Positions 1 to 9,174 of a stretch of 51,758 nt of DNA are shown here, piece by piece; within the stretch, counting starts at the first letter, position 1, and each line of letters opens with the position of its first letter. The notes under the pieces are model-generated. The model ran no database searches. It saw only the letters and a program-made list of their open reading frames with translations, and was not told the DNA's origin. Made by a program: the position numbers and the translations under genes. The DNA comes from Rothia gullae (GTDB lineage Bacteria > Actinomycetota > Actinomycetes > Actinomycetales > Micrococcaceae), in contig NZ_JANCOC010000008.1 in assembly GCF_024294905.1 (NCBI RefSeq), positions 1-51,758 on the forward strand, read 5' to 3'.

Positions 1-35
1 AAAGCCAGTCAACCGCTTCTGACTAGGAGAAACAC

Positions 36-56
36 CGAAGAAGTTCTTCGTTTTTT
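36..56 (+). terminator. Short hairpin with T run at window edge
   Basis: A 5-bp stem (CGAAG/CTTCG) with loop AAGTT is followed directly by six T residues. It may terminate a plus-strand gene lying before the window. The stem is short, so this is tentative. Confidence 0.4.
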
Positions 57-476
57 CCTCCTCGCCGCGGCGACTCATACAACTATACAGACCCCTAAAC
101 ACCCCCGCAACCCGAAATAGGGTGAAGTAGACCACAAATAAGGCCTCAGATAGGTTTCAAACACCCTTCCAGGTACTAAAATACCTAGTCAGTGCTTTTT
201 ATGGGTGCTAGAACTTCTTTACAAAAAGTTTAAAAACCTTCAAAACACCCCAAAAAAATCTGCAGAAGCTCCCTAATAGAGCCCATATAGAGGGGCAGAA
301 GCCACTCAGCATCAAGAAGAGGGGAAGAGAAAACGGGAAGAAAAAATGGGATGAGGGGCTCGGCCCCTCCCCCATCTCTCCCCCATCTCTGTATCGCGGC
401 GCTTCCCCGTTCTGCGGCCTCCCTATATATGAGCACCTACATTACCTACATATAGGGAGAGCGCAGAAGAGCATAG
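57..476. other. Gene-free leader region
   Basis: I see no convincing gene here. The stretch is richer in A/T than the rest of the window. The only open frame (minus strand, 230-436) has no ribosome binding site and low-complexity composition. A short inverted repeat (CTCCCTATAT arms at 419-431 and 449-459) is present; its role is unknown. Confidence 0.5.
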
Positions 477-510
477 AAAAGGAGGGCACCCCCTCACGGG
501 GGCACCCTCC
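477..510 (-). terminator. Intrinsic terminator of the senX3-rlmB operon
   Basis: Read on the minus strand, GGAGGG-TG-CCCCC pairs with GGGGG-TG-CCCTCC (two G-U wobbles) around a 4-nt loop and is followed by TTTT. On the plus strand the same positions would be C/A mismatches, so the structure fits minus-strand RNA. It lies about 50 nt after the rlmB stop. Confidence 0.85.
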
Positions 511-558
511 TTGTTCAAGCTAAAGAGCTACAGTCCGTAGCCCGCAAGCTTCAAAACT

Positions 559-1545
559 CTAGTTCGCGGTAGCGCGACGACGAGAAACATCGTACAGAGT
601 AATACCCACAGCCATCGCCGCGTTCAAAGACTCCATCGCAGAATCAATCGGAATCGACACAATCTGATCGCAGTTCTCAGTCACCAGGCGGGACAGGCCC
701 TTACCCTCAGAACCAACCACCACGCACAGCGGCTCATTCGCAAGCTCCAGAGCCGGCAACTCAATATCACCACCGCCATCCAGACCAATCACGAAAATAC
801 CCTGCTCCTTAGCCTGCTGAATCACGCGAGTCAGATTAGTCGCCATCGCAACAGGAACACGAGCAGCTGCACCAGCACTAGTCTTCCACGCACCAGCAGT
901 CACAGCAGCCGAACGACGCTCAGGAATAATCACGCCATCACCGCTAAACGCGGACACGCTACGAATAATCGCGCCCAGGTTACGCGGATCAGTAATACCG
1001 TCCAAAGCAACAAACAGCGGCGGAGTCGACAGCTTACCCGAGTGCCAACGCTCCATAGTATCCAGCACCAGGTCAGTCGCATCCGGGTACTTATACGGCG
1101 GAATCTGCATCGCAACACCCTGATGCACAGAACCATCAGTCAAACGATCCAGCTCGCTACGCGGAATCTCCAGCATCGGAATATTGCGCTTATTCGCAAT
1201 AGTCATGATCTCGCGAACGCGGTCATCAACCTCAACACGGCTCATGATGTACAAGTGCTTCGAGGGAATCTCAGTACGCAGAGCCTCAAGCACCGCATTA
1301 CGACCAGTCACCAGCTCATCGCTAGCACGCTTACCACCCAGACGAGTCTGGAACTTACGGTTCGTACCAGTAGCAGCGCGACGCTCAGCAGCACGCTTCA
1401 TCTTATACGCCTTGTGATAAACGCGGTCCTCAGCCTTCGGAGTAGGCCCCTTACCCTCAAGCGCCTTACGACCGTGACCGCCAGTGCCCTTAGTAGCACC
1501 CTTCTTCTTGCTGGTAGCGCCCGGGCGCGAACCTGCCTTAGCCAT
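559..1545 (-). CDS. rlmB: 23S rRNA (guanosine-2'-O-)-methyltransferase RlmB, TrmH/SpoU family
   Basis: This SPOUT methyltransferase is expected to use S-adenosylmethionine to 2'-O-methylate a guanosine in the peptidyl-transferase region of 23S rRNA. The 328-aa protein has three parts: a basic Lys/Arg-rich tail (residues 1-75) typical of actinobacterial versions, a substrate-binding domain starting at ELVTGRNAVLEAL (77-89), and the SpoU fold. The knot motifs are visible: DPRNLGAIIRS (186-196), VVVGSEGKGLS (275-285) and ESLNAAMAVGI (305-315), where the conserved Asn and Glu lie. It is the last gene of a minus-strand operon behind cysS and is followed by a strong terminator. The exact target base is inferred from the family; a TrmH-like tRNA target cannot be excluded from sequence alone. 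Confidence 0.9.
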   Translation of the reverse strand: MAKAGSRPGATSKKKGATKGTGGHGRKALEGKGPTPKAEDRVYHKAYKMKRAAERRAATGTNRKFQTRLGGKRASDELVTGRNAVLEALRTEIPSKHLYIMSRVEVDDRVREIMTIANKRNIPMLEIPRSELDRLTDGSVHQGVAMQIPPYKYPDATDLVLDTMERWHSGKLSTPPLFVALDGITDPRNLGAIIRSVSAFSGDGVIIPERRSAAVTAGAWKTSAGAAARVPVAMATNLTRVIQQAKEQGIFVIGLDGGGDIELPALELANEPLCVVVGSEGKGLSRLVTENCDQIVSIPIDSAMESLNAAMAVGITLYDVSRRRATAN

Positions 1546-1640
1546 TCTTCTCTTCCTTCGTCAAAGTAATGAATACGAGTCTACGCGAGAGAAACCCGCG
1601 CGACCTAAGCCTTACGCACAAACGCGTGGCACATCACCCT

Positions 1641-3053
1641 CTAGCCAACGCTCCAGCTCGAACCATTCGCGCCATCCTTCACCTGCACACCAGCAGACGC
1701 CAACAGATCACGCATCGCATCAGCCTTCGCCCAATCCTTCTGAGCACGAGCATCAGCACGCTCCGCCAACACCGCCTGAATCAGTGCATCCAGAGCCTCA
1801 TGCTCAGCACCCGAAGTGCCCTCAGCGTTAAAACTCATCAGCTGAGCCAAACCCAGAACCTCAGCCATAGCCATCACAGCATTCGCCGCCTCCGAAGCAT
1901 CCTCACCGGCAGCAAGCGCCGCATTACCCGCACGAGTCTGCTCATGCAGAACCGCCAAAGCACGCGGAATATTCACGTCATCATCCATAGCCTCAGCAAA
2001 AGCCTCCGGAACCTCACGACCCGGCTTCAGCACATCCTGAGTTGCAGCAAGGAACGCCTCAACACGCTCAATAGCAGTTGCCGCCTCCTGTAAAGACGAC
2101 GGACGGTAATCAAGAATCGAACGGTAATGCGCACTACCCAGGTAATAGCGAACCACCAGCGGACGAGCCATCTGCAGCATCTGCGCCGGCGAAATCGTAT
2201 TACCGATAGACTTCGACATCTTCTCACCCTCATAGGTGACCATGCCGTTATGCATCCAGAAGTTCGCGAAATCATCGCCAGCAGCAGTCGACTGCGCCAG
2301 CTCATTCTCATGGTGCGGGAAACGCAAATCCAAACCGCCACCGTGAATATCGAAACGCGAACCCAAATACTTACCAGCCATCGCCGAGCACTCCAGATGC
2401 CAGCCCGGACGGCCGCGACCCCACGGAGACTCCCACGAAGCAGTCAGCGGCTCACCCTCCTTATAACCCTTCCACAGGGCAAAATCGCGAGGGTCACGCT
2501 TACCGCGTGGATCAGCATCCACAGAATCCTGCATATCCTCAACGCTCTGATTCGTCAGCGCACCATACTTACCCCAGGAACGCACATCAAAATACACGTC
2601 ACCAGAATCATCCAGCGCAGGATACGCGTGACCACGATCAATCAGACGCTGAATCAGAGCAAACATCTCCGGAATATGACCGGTCGCACGCGGCTCATAC
2701 GTCGGCGGATCAATACCCAACGCCGCATACGCCTGAGCAAAAACCTTCTCAAAACGATACGCGAGCGCCCACCACTGCTCACTCGGGAACTCACCCTCAA
2801 AACCGGGCTCCATAGAATCAGCAGACTTCGCCAAAATCTTGTCATCAATATCAGTGACATTACGGACCGTCGTCACCTTCAAACCGCGGTAACTCATCCA
2901 ACGGCTCAACTGGTCAAAAACCAACGCCGAACGGATATGGCCCAGATGCGGTTCACCCTGCACCGTAGCACCACAATAATAGATACGCGCCTCACCGGGC
3001 ACGACGGGCTCAAACTCGCGAATAGTCGCGGAAGCTGAATCATAAAAACGCAT
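1641..3053 (-). CDS. cysS: Cysteinyl-tRNA synthetase
   Basis: This class I aminoacyl-tRNA synthetase charges tRNA-Cys in the cytoplasm. Counting from the longest frame (GTG at 3059), the HIGH signature reads HLGH at 38-41, the KMSKS loop at 280-284, and the zinc ligands C29, C224, H249 and E251 are all present. I prefer the ATG at 3053: GAGAG lies about 8 nt upstream, whereas the GTG two codons earlier is poorly spaced. The resulting 470 aa is normal for the family. It lies between ispF and rlmB, the same order seen in many actinobacteria. No editing domain is expected for this enzyme. Confidence 0.95.
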   Translation of the reverse strand: MRFYDSASATIREFEPVVPGEARIYYCGATVQGEPHLGHIRSALVFDQLSRWMSYRGLKVTTVRNVTDIDDKILAKSADSMEPGFEGEFPSEQWWALAYRFEKVFAQAYAALGIDPPTYEPRATGHIPEMFALIQRLIDRGHAYPALDDSGDVYFDVRSWGKYGALTNQSVEDMQDSVDADPRGKRDPRDFALWKGYKEGEPLTASWESPWGRGRPGWHLECSAMAGKYLGSRFDIHGGGLDLRFPHHENELAQSTAAGDDFANFWMHNGMVTYEGEKMSKSIGNTISPAQMLQMARPLVVRYYLGSAHYRSILDYRPSSLQEAATAIERVEAFLAATQDVLKPGREVPEAFAEAMDDDVNIPRALAVLHEQTRAGNAALAAGEDASEAANAVMAMAEVLGLAQLMSFNAEGTSGAEHEALDALIQAVLAERADARAQKDWAKADAMRDLLASAGVQVKDGANGSSWSVG

Positions 3054-3141
3054 AGTCACACTCTCATTCTACGGGGTCGGCTCGGACGCCGGGGCGGTAA
3101 ATCAGCGATAGGTTACAGAATGGCTCGAAGCAGCCAAACAC

Positions 3142-3624
3142 CTACGGGCGCGGGTACACCAGCGCCGTCGCAATAGCAGCCACCCCCTCGCCGCGGCCCG
3201 TCAAACCCAAACCATCAGTAGTCGTCGCAATCACCGTCACCGGAGCACCCGCCGCCTCGCTCAGCACGCGGTTCGCCTCATCACGGCGCGGAGAGAACTT
3301 CGGGCGGTTACCCACCAGCTGAACGCTCACATTACCAATCTCAAAACCAGCAGCACGCACAATCGCCGCAGCCTCAGAAAGAATACGAACACCAGAAGCG
3401 CCCTTCATATCTGGGCGGTCCACACCAAAATTAGAGCCCAAATCCCCCGTGCCGGAGGCGGCAAAAAGAGCATCCGCGGCAGCATGAGCCACCACATCAC
3501 CATCAGAATGGCCGCTCAAACCACGCTCACCCGGCCAATGCAGACCAGCAATATACAGAGGAGTGCTCTCCTCACCAAAAGCGTGGACATCAACACCGGT
3601 ACCAACACGAGGAATAACAGTCAT
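3142..3624 (-). CDS. ispF: 2-C-methyl-D-erythritol 2,4-cyclodiphosphate synthase
   Basis: IspF converts CDP-methylerythritol 2-phosphate to the cyclodiphosphate in the non-mevalonate isoprenoid pathway. Metal ligands are visible in GTGVDVHAF near the N terminus (Asp and His) and in [18 protein letters not shown] (His). The frame is open to a TTG at 3639, but the ATG at 3624 has a good Shine-Dalgarno GAAGGG about 8 nt upstream that would lie inside the longer version, so I choose 3624 (160 aa). It follows ispD with a gap of about 70 nt; ispD and ispF catalyse nearby steps and are separate genes here, not fused. Confidence 0.93.
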   Translation of the reverse strand: MTVIPRVGTGVDVHAFGEESTPLYIAGLHWPGERGLSGHSDGDVVAHAAADALFAASGTGDLGSNFGVDRPDMKGASGVRILSEAAAIVRAAGFEIGNVSVQLVGNRPKFSPRRDEANRVLSEAAGAPVTVIATTTDGLGLTGRGEGVAAIATALVYPRP

Positions 3625-3697
3625 CACAGGACCCTTCAATCAATCAAACATCTTCTCAGCAGCAACGCCTCCGCAAAAGAGGCGTTAGGCGGCAGGG

Positions 3698-4438
3698 TTA
3701 GGTAGCAGAATCACCAAACAGCGCGCGAGCAACCCGCAAATCCATCGGAGTCGTCACCTTAAATGCATCCGCATCACCGGCAACCGTCAACACCGGCTCA
3801 CCCGCCGCCTCCATCGCCATCGCATCATCAGTCAACAGCTCAGCCTCCTCATCAGGCAGGGAACGGCTACGCTCATGCGCCGCCAACAAGGCAGCCACCT
3901 CAAACCCCTGAGGAGTCTGCACCGCACGCATCTGCGCACGCGAAGGAGTACCCGTCACCAAACCAGCAGAATCCACAGTCTTCACCGTATCCACCACCGG
4001 CAACACAGGAATCACCGCACGCACAACACCCTGCGGGCTCTCAGAACCCAAACCCTCAAGCACGCGGTGATACACCTGCGGCGGAGTAAAAGCACGAGCG
4101 CAATCATGAATCAGCACATAATCCACCGGAACCTGTGCATCCTTCAAAGCATCCAACGCCGCAACCACCGAAGCAGTACGCGTATCACCACCGGCAGTAA
4201 TCAACGCACCGGCACGGCGGGCATCCTCCAAAAGCTCCGGGCAACTCACCGAACAATCAGCAGGAACAGTCACCACCACATGCTCAGCAACACCCGAAGC
4301 GAGCGCACCCTCCAACGCATAATCCAGCAAAGTACGACCATGCACACGCACAGCAGCCTTCGGGATCGGCTCACCCAGGCGAGTACCCGAACCAGCCGCC
4401 AAAACAATCACAGCAGTATTCGCCGCAGAAGAACTCAT
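3698..4438 (-). CDS. ispD: 2-C-methyl-D-erythritol 4-phosphate cytidylyltransferase
   Basis: IspD joins CTP and methylerythritol 4-phosphate to form CDP-methylerythritol. The nucleotidyltransferase signature VIVLAAGSGTRLG with the following PKA lies at the N terminus, and VLIHDCARAF is the conserved metal/substrate segment. I place the start at ATG 4438 (246 aa), since the longer frame begins with TTG. The start lies 15 nt after the regX3 stop, with no strong ribosome binding site, so expression probably depends on transcription and translation through regX3. Odd point: in several actinobacteria carD precedes ispD, but here the response regulator takes that place. Confidence 0.92.
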   Translation of the reverse strand: MSSSAANTAVIVLAAGSGTRLGEPIPKAAVRVHGRTLLDYALEGALASGVAEHVVVTVPADCSVSCPELLEDARRAGALITAGGDTRTASVVAALDALKDAQVPVDYVLIHDCARAFTPPQVYHRVLEGLGSESPQGVVRAVIPVLPVVDTVKTVDSAGLVTGTPSRAQMRAVQTPQGFEVAALLAAHERSRSLPDEEAELLTDDAMAMEAAGEPVLTVAGDADAFKVTTPMDLRVARALFGDSAT

Positions 4439-4453
4439 CAGTCTCAAGCCCGC

Positions 4454-5137
4454 CTACGCCTCGAACTTATAGCCCAAGCCGCGAACCGTCACCACATACT
4501 GCGGGGCAGAAGAATCCGGCTCAATCTTCGAACGCAGACGCTTAATATGCACATCCAGGGTCTTCGTATCACCCACATAGTCGGCACCCCACACGCGCTC
4601 AATCAGCTGGCCACGAGTCATCACACGACCCACATTGCGCAGCAGAATCTCCAGGAGCTCAAACTCCTTCAACGGCATAGAAATCTCTTCACCATTAACC
4701 GTCACCACATGGCGGTCAATGTCCATACGCACCGGGCCGCCCTGCAGCACCGACTCAGTAGCAGAATCAGTCTCCGCCGAACGACGACGCAACACCGCGC
4801 GGATACGAGCAATCAGCTCACGCGCAGAATACGGCTTCGTCACATAGTCATCAGCGCCCAGTTCCAGACCCAGCACCTTATCCAGCTCAGAATCCTTAGC
4901 GGTCAGCATGATAATCGGGACCGAAGACACCTCACGCAGCTTACGGCACACCTCCATACCGGACATGCCCGGAAGCATCACATCCAGCAGCACCAAATCC
5001 GCGCCCTCGCGGTCAAACACCGGCAGAGCATCCAAACCGTTATCCACAACAATCGTCTGGAAACCCTCACGACCCAGCAAAAATGCAAGGGGATCCGAGA
5101 GGGCCTCTTCGTCCTCAACAATCAGAATTTTAGACAT
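4454..5137 (-). CDS. regX3: Response regulator RegX3/PhoP-like, OmpR family
   Basis: This is a DNA-binding two-component regulator. In mycobacteria the SenX3-RegX3 pair responds to phosphate limitation; that role is inferred here. The receiver domain (1-120) has the acidic pair after LIVED, the phosphoacceptor D52 in LVLLDVMLPG, T79 and K101 in VTKPYS. The C-terminal winged helix (about 130-227) ends in KTLDVHIKRLRSKIE and VRGLGYKFE, typical of OmpR members. ATG at 5137 is chosen over an in-frame TTG one codon earlier because GAAGGAAG precedes it at good spacing. It sits about 40 nt downstream of the sensor kinase gene and just before ispD. Confidence 0.9.
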   Translation of the reverse strand: MSKILIVEDEEALSDPLAFLLGREGFQTIVVDNGLDALPVFDREGADLVLLDVMLPGMSGMEVCRKLREVSSVPIIMLTAKDSELDKVLGLELGADDYVTKPYSARELIARIRAVLRRRSAETDSATESVLQGGPVRMDIDRHVVTVNGEEISMPLKEFELLEILLRNVGRVMTRGQLIERVWGADYVGDTKTLDVHIKRLRSKIEPDSSAPQYVVTVRGLGYKFEA

Positions 5138-5178
5138 CAATAACTTCCTTCGATTCCATAAAACCTACACCGCTAACA

Positions 5179-6306
5179 CTACACTGCGGCCGGAGGCTCA
5201 TTCAGCGGCAACGCCAACGTAAACGTCGAGCCCTCCTGCGGCATCGACCGAACCGTCACGCTACCACCGTGCTGAGTCATCACATGCTTCACAATACTCA
5301 AGCCCAAACCAGTGCCGCCCGTCTGACGCGAACGAGCCGGATCAACCCGGTAAAAACGCTCAAAAATACGCTTCTGCTCGTCCTCCGGGATACCCACGCC
5401 CTGATCAGCAACCTCAACCAGCAGCTGATCAGCCACACGGTGCACCCAAATATCCACCTTCGTATGCTCCGGCGAATAACGCACCGCGTTCTCCACCAGG
5501 TTCTGCACAGCAATACCGAGCAGCTCGGCATCACCGTACACCTCGGGAACCTCCTCGATGCGGGTAGAAATCTGAATGTCCTTCTCCTCCGCCACAATAT
5601 GCGAACGATCCACCGCATCAGCCACCAAAGAAGGCACCGACACCGGACCACCACGCGCAATCACATCGGTCGACTGCAGACGCGAAAGCTCAATAATGTC
5701 ACGCACCAGCGCAGACAGGCGGCGCGTCTCCTTATGAAGACGCCCCACAAAATACTCAATCGCCTCCGGGTCATCACTCGCCTGCTCAATAGCCTCAGCC
5801 AACAGACTCACCGCACCCACCGGAGTCTTCAACTCATGCGACACATTCGCCACAAAATCATTACGCATACGCTGCACACGAGAAATTTCAGTGCGGTCAT
5901 CCGCAAGCACCAAAATGTACTCGTCCCCCAGCGAAGCAACACGCACATCCAAGACCAGCGCCTCACCCTCACCGCGGTCAATCTCAAAAGTACGCTCCGC
6001 AAAAATACCGCGATGACGCACCGTGCGAATCATATCCGCCAACTCATCAGACGCTACCGTATGACCACGCACCAAACCCATCGCATACGCACCCGGAGAA
6101 GCCTGAACCACGCCGCCCACCTCATCAATCACCAGGTAGGCGCGACCAATCACAGCAAGCACCTGAGCGGCACCATCACGCAGCGCCGGCGCCGACACCA
6201 AACTACGCTCCTGCTCCCGTTCACTACGCACCACCGCGTTCATGCTCAGAACGCCCACCAGCAGACCTATCATGCCTGCAATAAAGGCAATCAGACCGGC
6301 ATCCAT
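5179..6306 (-). CDS. senX3: Sensor histidine kinase SenX3-like
   Basis: This is the membrane sensor kinase expected to phosphorylate the adjacent RegX3. From the chosen start the protein is 375 aa: one N-terminal membrane segment (about 5-26), a PAS-like region (about 45-140), HisKA with VSHELKTP (phospho-H157), then the ATPase with N box QNLVENAVRYS, G1 DQGVGIPEDE, F box FERFYR and G2 GGTGLGLSIV. The frame extends 43 codons further upstream, but ATG 6306 is preceded by GGAAGGGAAG at ideal spacing and begins directly at the membrane helix. The gpm-senX3-regX3 order resembles that of mycobacteria. No phoU gene lies between the mutase and the kinase. Confidence 0.88.
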   Translation of the reverse strand: MDAGLIAFIAGMIGLLVGVLSMNAVVRSEREQERSLVSAPALRDGAAQVLAVIGRAYLVIDEVGGVVQASPGAYAMGLVRGHTVASDELADMIRTVRHRGIFAERTFEIDRGEGEALVLDVRVASLGDEYILVLADDRTEISRVQRMRNDFVANVSHELKTPVGAVSLLAEAIEQASDDPEAIEYFVGRLHKETRRLSALVRDIIELSRLQSTDVIARGGPVSVPSLVADAVDRSHIVAEEKDIQISTRIEEVPEVYGDAELLGIAVQNLVENAVRYSPEHTKVDIWVHRVADQLLVEVADQGVGIPEDEQKRIFERFYRVDPARSRQTGGTGLGLSIVKHVMTQHGGSVTVRSMPQEGSTFTLALPLNEPPAAV

Positions 6307-6423
6307 GTACTTCCCTTCCATTCGGGTACCCCATAAGTATAAATGTGGCGGATACCCAGCACTCAGAAGAGCACCCGTCTTCTCAGGCAGGCTCCCCGCG
6401 CAGAAACCCTGCCGAGAACGCAA

Positions 6424-6454
6424 TGAGCCGCCCACCTCAACGGTGGGCGGCTCA
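6424..6454 (-). terminator. Hairpin after gpmA
   Basis: A perfect 13-bp stem (arms 6424-6436 and 6442-6454) with loop TCAAC lies 35 nt after the gpmA stop. The T run on the minus strand is weak, so termination may be partial, allowing some read-through into senX3. Confidence 0.6.
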
Positions 6455-6488
6455 TCACAATGACAGGGGTGAAACCCTGCCGGAGGTA

Positions 6489-7226
6489 TTACTTACCCTG
6501 GTTTGCCACGGCAGCAATAGCGTCCTTAGCAGCCTCGGGGTCCAGGTACTCGCCGGGCTTGACGGGCTGGAAGTTCTCATCCAGCTCGTAGTACAGCGGA
6601 ATACCGGTGGGGATGTTCAGACCAGCAATGTCCTCATCGGAAATACCCTCGAGGTGCTTGACCAGCGAACGCAGGGAGTTACCGTGTGCAGCAACCAGAA
6701 CGGTCTTACCTGCTGCGAGGTCGGGCTTGATGTCCGACTCCCAATAGGGAAGCATACGGCCCAGAACGTCCTTCAGGCACTCGGTGCGAGGAGCGTTCTC
6801 AACATCCGCGTAGCGGGGGTCGTTTGCCTGCGAGTAGGGGTCGTTGTCATCCAGCGGGGGCGGCGGAACGTCGTAGGAACGACGCCAAGTCATGAACTTC
6901 TCGTCGCCGTATTCCTCGCGGATCTCGGACTTGTTCTTACCCTGCAGAGCACCGTAGTGACGCTCGTTCAGGCGCCAGGTGCGCTTGACGGGAATCCACA
7001 GACGGTCTGCTGCATCCAGTGCAAGGTTTGCGGTGTTGATTGCGCGACGCTGCAGGGAGGTGTGAACAACATCGGGGAGGATGCTGCGCTCTGCCAGCAG
7101 CTCGCCGCCGCGCTTAGCCTCAGCGCGGCCCTTATCGGTCAGGTTAACGTCCACCCAGCCGGTGAACAGGTTCTTCTCGTTCCACTCGGACTGGCCGTGG
7201 CGCAGGAGTACTAGTTTGTAAGTCAT
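6489..7226 (-). CDS. gpmA: 2,3-bisphosphoglycerate-dependent phosphoglycerate mutase
   Basis: GpmA interconverts 3- and 2-phosphoglycerate in glycolysis and gluconeogenesis. The 245-aa length is usual. The phospho-accepting H10 is in [10 protein letters not shown], followed by [22 protein letters not shown] supplies E88, and AAHGNSLR supplies the second histidine, H181. These residues place it in the dPGM subfamily, not among broad phosphatases. ATG 7226 is preceded by AGAGGT. It lies upstream of senX3-regX3 on the same strand, as in M. tuberculosis, with a hairpin between. Confidence 0.95.
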   Translation of the reverse strand: MTYKLVLLRHGQSEWNEKNLFTGWVDVNLTDKGRAEAKRGGELLAERSILPDVVHTSLQRRAINTANLALDAADRLWIPVKRTWRLNERHYGALQGKNKSEIREEYGDEKFMTWRRSYDVPPPPLDDNDPYSQANDPRYADVENAPRTECLKDVLGRMLPYWESDIKPDLAAGKTVLVAAHGNSLRSLVKHLEGISDEDIAGLNIPTGIPLYYELDENFQPVKPGEYLDPEAAKDAIAAVANQGK

Positions 7227-7446
7227 ACCTCTATTTTTTCATTTACCCGCCGGTTTGTCATGCCTCAAGGCCTAGAACATATGCATTCTCCCAAAAATTT
7301 ATAAAGGTCTTTTGTACCAGAACGAAAGGCTCAAAAACCCCTCCAGAAAAGGGAAAAGCCCCGCACACCATCCGACCGGGATAAACCCATCAGACAGCGC
7401 GCGAGGCTTCACCATCTATCGCCCAAAGCGAGTGCAAAAGCTAACG

Positions 7447-7764
7447 CTAGAAACGGCGGCGACCCACCGAAGGCCACACACCAGCCAGGAACACGCAGCT
7501 AATCACAGCAGCAACCAGCTGAAGAATCAGCACAGTATTACCGCCGCCAGTCACCGCAGCAAAAACGCTAAACAGCGACACCGCAGCAGAACCACCGGTC
7601 AAAGCCAGCCACGTGTTCTTCGGGCGCTTACCGGCAAAATCGTACGCGTTCGCCGGAGACATCCACGCACGCACAAAAGCCAGCACACCAACCGCAGCAC
7701 CAGCGATAGCCAGCAGCGTATCAACAAAAGTGGTCACATACCAGACCAGCAGAATAGGAGACAT
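7447..7764 (-). CDS. DUF2516 family small membrane protein
   Basis: This 105-aa protein has three hydrophobic segments: about residues 3-30, 50-70 and 76-95. A short loop rich in PANAYDFAGKRPKNTW lies between the first two, and a basic C-terminal tail GRRRF follows the last. The pattern matches the actinobacterial DUF2516 family, whose function is unknown. ATG 7764 has AAGGAA upstream. It follows the PLP enzyme gene by about 48 nt on the same strand and may share its transcript. Confidence 0.75.
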   Translation of the reverse strand: MSPILLVWYVTTFVDTLLAIAGAAVGVLAFVRAWMSPANAYDFAGKRPKNTWLALTGGSAAVSLFSVFAAVTGGGNTVLILQLVAAVISCVFLAGVWPSVGRRRF

Positions 7765-7812
7765 AGTATTCCTTAGAATCAGCAGCTTCTCTAGACAACC
7801 CTAGCAAAGCGC

Positions 7813-9015
7813 TTAGCGGACAACCTTAAAGGCCTCAACCAAGTCATTGTAAAGGTCATCCACGTTCTCAATACCCACCGACAGGCGCAGCAGAGACTCC
7901 GGAATCGAATCCGGCTCGTTACCGTGGCGACGACGACGCTCCACCAGAGACTCCACGCCGCCCAGAGAGGTTGCCGGGGTCCACAGCTTCAACGCCTCCA
8001 CAACGTTACGGGCACCCTGAGCATCCGTATCCAGGGTAACGCACAAAATCGCACCGAAACCGTCCATCTGCTTCTTCGCAACCTCGTGACCGCGGTCGCT
8101 CTCCAGACCCGGGTAACGCACCTCAGTCACGAAGGGGTGCTCACTCAGACGCTCTGCAAGAACCTGCGCGTTCTGCACCGCACGCTCCACGCGTAGCGCC
8201 AGGGTGCGCAGACCGCGCAAACCAAGCCACGCCTCCACCGGACCGGGGATTGCGCCGTTGGTGATGCGGTGGTGACGCATCGCCTTGTACAGTTCCTCAT
8301 TCGAGGTCAGGGTCATACCCAGCAGAACATCAGAGTGGCCCGCAAGGAACTTCGTCGCGGAGTGAACCACTACGTCTGCACCCAAATCTAGAGGACGCTG
8401 CAGAATCGGGGTTGCGAAGGTGTTATCCACCGCGGTCACAATGCCCAGGCGGCGAGCAGCAGAAAGCAGGGCAGGCAGGTCAGCAACCTCAAGCATCGGG
8501 TTCGTGGGGCTCTCCAGCCACGCCAGGACCTTCGGCTCCGAGTAGTTCACGTTCTCCGGGGTCACGCCGGTGCGGGATGCGGCGTCCTCCATAGCGGCGA
8601 TAACGCTCTCGGTGTCTTCGATGTCCACGCGAACGAGCTCAATGATGCCGCGGCGCTCCAAATCCTTGCACAGGGTCACCGACGCCATGTATGCGTGCTT
8701 CGGAATCAGAACAATGGAACCAACCGGCACCAGGTCAATCACAGCAGCGACAGCAGCCATACCGGAGGGGAACAGCAGACCGGGCTGGGTAGCGTTCTCC
8801 AGCTTCGCCACAACCTCTTCCATGCCCTCCCAAGTGGGGTTCGAGAAGCGGGCGTACACGCGATCCTGCTCAATATTGACGGCGTCCACACCGCGGTAGG
8901 TGGAAGAAAGAACGATCGGAGGGTTCACCGGCGCGTCATGCTCGTGTGCCGGGCGGCCGCCAGAGACGACGAAGGTCTCTGCGGAGTAATTCATGTCGTG
9001 GTTATCTGCACTCAT
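7813..9015 (-). CDS. Trans-sulfuration PLP enzyme (cystathionine gamma-synthase/lyase type)
   Basis: This member of the Cys/Met metabolism PLP family (fold type I) makes or breaks C-S bonds of cystathionine or a related substrate. From ATG 9015 it is 400 aa. The PLP lysine is K222 in HSATKFLAGHSD, the cofactor aspartate D197 is in AVDNTF, and LESPTNP (168-174) and SGMAAVAAV (84-92) are family signatures. The frame extends 12 codons further, but there is no ribosome binding site there. Sequence alone does not separate MetB from cystathionine gamma-lyase or methionine gamma-lyase, so I give no symbol. It is divergent from tmk. Confidence 0.82.
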   Translation of the reverse strand: MSADNHDMNYSAETFVVSGGRPAHEHDAPVNPPIVLSSTYRGVDAVNIEQDRVYARFSNPTWEGMEEVVAKLENATQPGLLFPSGMAAVAAVIDLVPVGSIVLIPKHAYMASVTLCKDLERRGIIELVRVDIEDTESVIAAMEDAASRTGVTPENVNYSEPKVLAWLESPTNPMLEVADLPALLSAARRLGIVTAVDNTFATPILQRPLDLGADVVVHSATKFLAGHSDVLLGMTLTSNEELYKAMRHHRITNGAIPGPVEAWLGLRGLRTLALRVERAVQNAQVLAERLSEHPFVTEVRYPGLESDRGHEVAKKQMDGFGAILCVTLDTDAQGARNVVEALKLWTPATSLGGVESLVERRRRHGNEPDSIPESLLRLSVGIENVDDLYNDLVEAFKVVR

Positions 9016-9174
9016 GTCTTTAAGACTGGCACACCCGCGCCCAGAACGCACGCCCGCACGGGTAACAGTACGCAGGATTTATATGTTTTTTACCTTGATA
9101 CGCGCTCAATCCCACGCGGAGGTATCACCAAAACCCCACCGGTGCAGCTAAGAGACCCGGTACCCTTAAGGGTG

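Noticed and set aside
230..436. 68-aa minus-strand frame at the window start
   Set aside because: No ribosome binding site and no family resemblance; it lies in the gene-free region after a terminator.
5269..6336. Long plus-strand frame antisense to senX3
   Set aside because: Composition is typical of a shadow frame (many His, Arg, Thr); senX3 on the other strand has all kinase motifs.
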